64,000 nucleotides of DNA from Gemmatimonadaceae bacterium (GTDB taxonomy: Bacteria; Gemmatimonadota; Gemmatimonadetes; Gemmatimonadales; Gemmatimonadaceae): assembly GCA_020851035.1 (NCBI GenBank), contig JADZDM010000021.1:248001-312000 (forward strand), written 5' to 3'. Shown in pieces: positions 59,650 through 64,000 of this stretch (position 1 is the first letter of the stretch; each line of letters begins with the position of its first letter). The notes under the pieces were generated by a model. It worked only from the letters and a program-made list of their open reading frames with translations, made no database searches and was not told the origin of the DNA. Position numbers and translations under genes: made by a program.

Positions 59650-61263
59650 ATGATCCGCCGAATCCTCGCGACCGCGCAGGCGGTCACGCTCCTGCTCGCG
59701 CCGGCCGCCTGCGCCCGCGCGCAGGCCACCAGCGCCCCTGCCGCACCGCCGGTGCCGAAGCCCACGCTGGTGGTCTTCATCACCATCGACCAGCTCCGCG
59801 GCGACTACTTCACGCGCTTCGGACGCCAGTTCACCGGCGGGCTCCACCGCTTCGACGTGGCCGGCGCACACTTCACCAACGCCATGCACGACCATGCCAA
59901 CACCGAGACGGCGCCAGGCCACGCCGCCACGATGTCGGGCCGGTTCCCCGTGCACACCGGCATCGCCGCGAACAGCGCCGGCGTCAACGACCCGGGAAGT
60001 CCGCTGATCGGCAGCACCGACCCCGGTGCCTCCCCGTTCCGCTTCCGCGGGACCACGCTGCTCGACTGGATGCGTGCCACGAACCGCGACACGCGCTTCC
60101 TCTCCGTCTCGCGCAAGGACCGCGCCGCCATCCTGCCGATCGGGCGCGCGAAGGGGAACGTCTTCTGGTACGCCAGCAACGGCACCTTCACGCAGAGTGC
60201 GTACTACGGGAGCACGCTGCCGAAATGGGTCCGGGCGTTCAATGCGAAGCAACACCCGCTGGACTACGCCGGCACCTCGTGGACGCCGCTGCTCGCCGAC
60301 TCCGCCTACGCAGAGCCCGACAGCGTGCCGGCCGAGGCGATGGGGCGTGAGGTCACCTTCCCGCACCCGATCCCCGAGGACCCGACCATGGCGGCGGGCA
60401 TCCTCGCGAACTTCCCGATGATGGACGAGCTCACGCTGCGCTTCGCACTCGCCGGCGTGCGGGAGCTGCAGCTCGGCGGCGACCCGCGCCGCACCGACCT
60501 GCTCGCGATCTCGCTCTCCAGCACGGATGCCATCGGCCACCGCTACGGGCCCGAGTCGAAGGAGCTCCACGACCAGCTGCTGCGCGTGGACCGCTACCTC
60601 GGCGCATTCGTCGACTCGCTCTTCGCGCTGCGCGACTCCACGCGCGTGATCCTGGCCCTGACGGGTGACCACGGCGTCTCGCCGTTCCCCGACGGCCGCT
60701 CCACCGTCACCCCGAACCCCGGCGCGAGACACGTCAGCATCGCGGCCCCGTTCACCGCCACCCTCGCCCGGCTCGCCGCGCGCGGCGTGGACACGCTGCA
60801 GGTGGCCCTCGCCGACGGGGGCCTGATGGTCGGCGACACGACGAGCTTCGTCACGGCCGGCCTGTCGGTGGACTCGGTCGCCCGGGCCCTCGCGGCCGAG
60901 CTGCGCGCGATTCCCGGCGTGAACCGGGTGGACATGCTCAGCGACCTCGCCACCGCCGACACCGTCCGCGACGACCTCGCCCGCCGCTGGCTGCACATGT
61001 ACCGGCCCGGTGGCCCCGTGCGCTTCGTCACCACGCTCGACCGCTTCAACTACTGGGCCGGCGTGAACTACGCCACGCACGGCACCCCGTGGGACCAGGA
61101 TGCGTGGGTGCCGGTGATCTTCTGGGGCGCACCGTTCACGCCGGGCAAGTACGCTGACACGGTGCGCGTCGTCGACATGGCGCCCACGCTTGCCGACGTC
61201 CTCCGCATCACGCCGCTCGAGGTGCTCGACGGCGTCGTCCTGCGACAGTTTCGGCATCGCTGA
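59650..61263 (+). CDS. PafA-like alkaline phosphatase (phosphodiesterase/nucleotide pyrophosphatase superfamily)
   Basis: 537 residues with a signal peptide (cut near ARAQ). The nucleophile is Thr87 in NTETAPGHAATMSG; metal residues appear in FITIDQLRGDY, SSTDAIGHRYG and LTGDHGVSPF. The Lys156-x-Arg158 pair in SRKDRAAI is the phosphate-binding signature of PafA-type phosphatases, supporting a broad monoesterase releasing phosphate in the periplasm. It stands alone, divergent from the DUF4956 gene, and its stop borders the nested inverted-repeat element. Confidence 0.88.
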   Translation: MIRRILATAQAVTLLLAPAACARAQATSAPAAPPVPKPTLVVFITIDQLRGDYFTRFGRQFTGGLHRFDVAGAHFTNAMHDHANTETAPGHAATMSGRFPVHTGIAANSAGVNDPGSPLIGSTDPGASPFRFRGTTLLDWMRATNRDTRFLSVSRKDRAAILPIGRAKGNVFWYASNGTFTQSAYYGSTLPKWVRAFNAKQHPLDYAGTSWTPLLADSAYAEPDSVPAEAMGREVTFPHPIPEDPTMAAGILANFPMMDELTLRFALAGVRELQLGGDPRRTDLLAISLSSTDAIGHRYGPESKELHDQLLRVDRYLGAFVDSLFALRDSTRVILALTGDHGVSPFPDGRSTVTPNPGARHVSIAAPFTATLARLAARGVDTLQVALADGGLMVGDTTSFVTAGLSVDSVARALAAELRAIPGVNRVDMLSDLATADTVRDDLARRWLHMYRPGGPVRFVTTLDRFNYWAGVNYATHGTPWDQDAWVPVIFWGAPFTPGKYADTVRVVDMAPTLADVLRITPLEVLDGVVLRQFRHR

Positions 61264-61500
61264 ACCGCTTCAACGCAAAGGCGCGAAGCGGCCTGCGGCC
61301 GCCGCAAAGGAGCGCAACGGTCTGTGCGCTGCTCCGGCGCCTGCCCGTCGCGAAATTGAAGCCTTTGGGGAACTGCTGTTGCCGTGGCAGTTCCCAACGC
61401 ATTCCCTTGGCCACACGCTACGCAGAGCGCTGCCCAGCGCGCACGGCGTCGGCTTCTTTGCGGCGGCCGCAGGCCGCTTTGCGTCCTTGCGTTGAAGCTG
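61264..61500. repeat. nested inverted-repeat element between convergent genes
   Basis: 42-nt arms at 61268-61309 and 61456-61497 are inverted copies with three mismatches (39/42); both carry AGCGGCCTGCGGCCGCCGC and GCAAAG ends. A second dyad lies inside: GGGAACTGC (61368-61376) with GCAGTTCCC (61387-61395). The whole 237-bp block fills the gap between the phosphatase and GH97 stops. It could fold as one long cruciform and look like a MITE, an interspersed extragenic repeat or a bidirectional terminator. Confidence 0.8.
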
Positions 61501-61502
61501 TT

Positions 61503-63554
61503 TCAGTTCACGGCACGAAGACGGACTGCCTGCCCGCCACCAGGCGCCAGCACGACGCGCAGGCGTGAGGCAGCATTGACGGGACGCGAGGAGATGGTCA
61601 CCGGCAGCGGGTTGGTGAGCCAGTCCGCCTGCGGCCCGTCGGCGTAGATCTCGGCGACGTAGCGCCTGCCCGGCGTGAGGAACGTCAGCGCCACGTCGAA
61701 GGTGCGTGCGTGCTCGTCGCTGATCGCGCCGAGGTACCAGTCCGCCGTGCCGCGCGCCTTGCGAGCGACGACCACGAAGTCGCCGATCTTCCCGTCGATC
61801 ACGCGCGTCGTGTCCCAGTCCACCGGCACGTCGCGGATGAAGCGGAAGGCGGGCTGGTCGGCGTAGTTCTCGATCACGTCGGCCGCCATCTGCACCGGCG
61901 AGTACAACACCACGTACAGCGCGAGCTGCTTGGCGAGCGTGGTGCGCACGCGCGGCTGGTCGGCGGTGCGCGGCCTGCCGGTGGGACGCTGCAGCAGGAT
62001 GTCGAAGATGCCGGGCGTGTAGTCCATCGGACCGCCGAGGAGCCGCGTGAAGAACAGCACCGACTCGTGCTCGGGGATGTTGCCGCCATCGGGGCCGCCG
62101 GCGTTGTACTCACCGCCGCGCGCCCCCTCGCGGCTCACGACGTTCGGCCAGGTCCGGCGCTCGCCGGTGTCCTTGATCGGCTCATGCGCGTTCACCGTCA
62201 GTCCGTACCGCGCCGCCACCTCGGCCACCTTCCGGTAGTGGCGCACCATGTACTGGCCCGTGTGCGAATGGCCCTCGGGCGTCAGGTCGTTCACGTACCC
62301 CGTCTTGACGTCACGGATGCCCAGGGCGCGGTAGAGGGCGAAGGCGCTGTCGAGCTGGCGCTCGTAGTTCTCGATGCCCATCGCCGTCTCGTTGTGCATG
62401 ATCAGCATCACCCCCTTCGCCTTCGCATACGCCGCCACGCCGGCCAGGTCATAGTCGGGAAAGGGCTGCGTGAACGAGAAGTTCGCGTTGCCGATCCAGT
62501 CGCCGTTCCACCCCTGGTTCCACCCCTCCACCAGCACGCCACCGAGGCCGTTGGCCGCCGCGAAGTCGATGTACCGCTTCGCATTCGCCGTCGTGGCCCC
62601 ATGGGTCGGTCCCTCGGGCCAGGTGTAGAGCCCCGCGTGCATCCCCCACCAGATGCCGACGTACTTCATCGGCGTGATCCAGTGCGTGTCTGCGATGCGG
62701 CTGGGCTCGTTCAGGTTCAGGCCGATCACCGACGGCACCAGGCCGGCCACCCTGTCCGCGAGCTGGATCGTGCGCCACGGCGTCACGAATGGCGTGCGCC
62801 CGCGCACCTTCACCCCGTCGGCCCACGGCTGCAGCCACGGGCGCAGCGTGCGCTCACCCACCCGCGCGAGGTCCATCGTCGCGTAGTCCACCAGCGCCGC
62901 CTCGTGGATGGCGATGTGCAACCCGCGGTGTGTCTCCAGCACCAGCGGCGTGTGCACCGAGTCGATCATGCTCAGCGGCGAGTTGTTGTAGAGGAACTCG
63001 TAGCGGTCCATCGCCTTCCGGTTGGCCGGGATCCACCAGGTGTGCGCGTTGTCGGCGAAGGTGAACTCGGTCAGCTCCTCGCTGATCTCGAAGTCGCGCA
63101 GCGCCGGCTGCTCCGGCAGCTCGTAGCGGAAGCCGACGCCGTCGTCGAAGGCGCGGAACACCACCGCGAAGCGGCGCCCGGGCGGCCCGGACTCGGACAC
63201 CTGCACCCGCAGCTCGCGATGATGGTCGCGCACCCGCGCCACCTCGCCCCACGGCTGCGTCCAGGTCGCGTCGTGCTCGGCACGCGTGGTGTCGGTGATG
63301 CGCAGGCTGTCGCGCAACGCCGGTGCGCCGCGAAACTCGAAGCCGAGCCGCGACGGCGTGATCACCGGCACGCCGTCGCGCGCGATGGCGTAGGTCAGCG
63401 CACCACCGCCGACCGCGACGGTGACGACATTGCGGCCGTCCGGCGACGCGAGCTGGAGGGACACCTGCGACAGCGCGGCGGCTGGCATGAGGCCGCTGAT
63501 TCCAGCGACGGCGGCGATGCGGCGCGCGGCGCGCAGCGAGGCGGTGAGGGGCAC
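61503..63554 (-). CDS. glycoside hydrolase family 97 enzyme
   Basis: 683 residues, GTG start and signal peptide (cut near ALSQ). The N-terminal beta-supersandwich (about 35-280) precedes a TIM barrel: LVEGWNQGWNGDW, KAKGVMLIMHNETAMG, RALGIRDVKTGYVND, then VNAHEPIKDTG and PEHESVLFFTRLLGGPMDYT, the GH97 glutamate-bearing segments near the calcium and catalytic sites. A short C-terminal beta domain ends it. Family enzymes are alpha-glucosidases (inverting) or alpha-galactosidases (retaining); which one is not settled. The GTG was chosen because it opens the signal peptide; no Shine-Dalgarno sequence. Confidence 0.87.
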   Translation of the reverse strand: MPLTASLRAARRIAAVAGISGLMPAAALSQVSLQLASPDGRNVVTVAVGGGALTYAIARDGVPVITPSRLGFEFRGAPALRDSLRITDTTRAEHDATWTQPWGEVARVRDHHRELRVQVSESGPPGRRFAVVFRAFDDGVGFRYELPEQPALRDFEISEELTEFTFADNAHTWWIPANRKAMDRYEFLYNNSPLSMIDSVHTPLVLETHRGLHIAIHEAALVDYATMDLARVGERTLRPWLQPWADGVKVRGRTPFVTPWRTIQLADRVAGLVPSVIGLNLNEPSRIADTHWITPMKYVGIWWGMHAGLYTWPEGPTHGATTANAKRYIDFAAANGLGGVLVEGWNQGWNGDWIGNANFSFTQPFPDYDLAGVAAYAKAKGVMLIMHNETAMGIENYERQLDSAFALYRALGIRDVKTGYVNDLTPEGHSHTGQYMVRHYRKVAEVAARYGLTVNAHEPIKDTGERRTWPNVVSREGARGGEYNAGGPDGGNIPEHESVLFFTRLLGGPMDYTPGIFDILLQRPTGRPRTADQPRVRTTLAKQLALYVVLYSPVQMAADVIENYADQPAFRFIRDVPVDWDTTRVIDGKIGDFVVVARKARGTADWYLGAISDEHARTFDVALTFLTPGRRYVAEIYADGPQADWLTNPLPVTISSRPVNAASRLRVVLAPGGGQAVRLRAVN

Positions 63555-63675
63555 GGGACGGAGTGTGGAAGTCGGGGCACGCGGCACGCGCTGGACTTCG
63601 TTCGCGCTGCCGCTAAGTCTCTGGTACGATAGCCCGCCGCGACGTCCCTGCCCACTCCGCCCCACCCCGCCGCGC

Positions 63676-64000
63676 ATGCGCCCCAGCCGCTGGTTCGCGA
63701 TCGTCACGCTCATCGTCGCGCTGCCCCTCGGCGCGCAGGACGCCCCGCCACGCTTCGACCCCGCGCAGTACACGCGCCGCGTCGAGGACATCCGGATGCG
63801 CGACGGCGTGACACTGCACACGGAGATGCTGGTCCCCGCCGGCGCCACCATGCCGCTGCCCATCCTCTTCCGGCGCACCCCCTACGGCGTCGCCGACGCC
63901 ACGCCGCAGATGCTGATGGCCGGCATGAAGGAACTGGCCGAGGAGGGGTACATCTTCGTGATGCAGGACATCCGCGGGCGGTACCGGTCGCAGGGCGGCT
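63676..64000 (+). CDS. CocE/NonD family hydrolase, truncated by the window edge
   Basis: The first 108 residues only; the gene runs off the end. A signal peptide (RPSRWFAIVTLIVALPLGAQ) leads into the X-Pro dipeptidyl-peptidase/CocE N-terminal strand pattern: VEDIRMRDGVTLHTEMLVP, PILFRRTPYGV and EGYIFVMQDIRGRYRSQGG, a hallmark of the alpha/beta hydrolase just before the nucleophile elbow. It would act as a secreted acyl-ester or peptide hydrolase. Divergent from GH97. A TACGAT box at 63625-63630 is a weak -10 candidate without a matching -35. Confidence 0.85.
   Translation, partial: MRPSRWFAIVTLIVALPLGAQDAPPRFDPAQYTRRVEDIRMRDGVTLHTEMLVPAGATMPLPILFRRTPYGVADATPQMLMAGMKELAEEGYIFVMQDIRGRYRSQGG

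Overview
The window is a 64-kb piece of a very GC-rich bacterial chromosome. It is densely coded on both strands, often with ATGA/GTGA stop-start overlaps and GTG starts. Gene content and style (many secreted hydrolases with Ala-rich signal peptides, a DPP/Opp-type transporter, RecBCD, a PafA-like phosphatase, GH97, M28 and M20 peptidase-family proteins, a PEP-CTERM protein) suggest a free-living heterotroph, plausibly Gemmatimonadota. That placement is inference from gene style; no rRNA or tRNA gene was seen. Long antisense open frames are artefacts of the high GC content.

Layout. 1-417: non-coding block of 112-bp tandem repeats with GACTCNGAGTC palindromes. 418-3734 (-): secreted esterase, TIM-barrel sugar isomerase/epimerase, Gfo/Idh/MocA oxidoreductase. 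3971-7415 (+): peptide-type ABC transporter (binding protein and two permeases, no ATPase). 7540-12327 (+): 1595-residue protein joining TPR, HD-GYP, GGDEF, a STAND-like ATPase and TPR. 12719-16803: small lipoprotein, then (-) penicillin-acylase-family enzyme and an EF-hand/DJ-1 fusion. 16894-23106 (+): tightly coupled MaoC, MFS, TetR, acyl-CoA ligase and N,N-dimethylformamidase-like gene cluster. 23124-23277: repeats and a terminator. 23294-25570 (-): ApbE, DUF2271 and PepSY flavin/electron-transfer module. 25817-29122 (-): six-hairpin glycosidase, DUF4136 lipoprotein, PEP-CTERM DUF4394 protein. 29299-32043: MoaD-like sulfur carrier and BNR-repeat protein, divergent from a MoeB-rhodanese E1 enzyme. 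32793-36352: FAD dehydrogenase, a 162-bp inverted-repeat element, a small unknown gene, an NAPE-PLD-like metallohydrolase. 36362-38005: DsrE, thioesterase, ArsR regulator. 38092-43955 (-): TolC, RND adaptor, RND pump and DUF2892 operon. 44175-49091: M20-like protein, M28 peptidase, serine hydrolase. 49197-57381 (-): recC-recB-recD. 57479-59544 (-): DUF4956 and CotH-like pair. 59650-64000: PafA-like phosphatase, a nested inverted-repeat element, GH97, and a truncated CocE/NonD hydrolase.

Most interesting as possible systems: the dimethylformamidase-like catabolic cluster without a visible small subunit; the ApbE-DUF2271-PepSY module, whose DUF2271 protein has a candidate flavinylation site; the c-di-GMP make/break STAND protein; an M20 homologue lacking three canonical metal ligands; and four distinct intergenic repeat structures.
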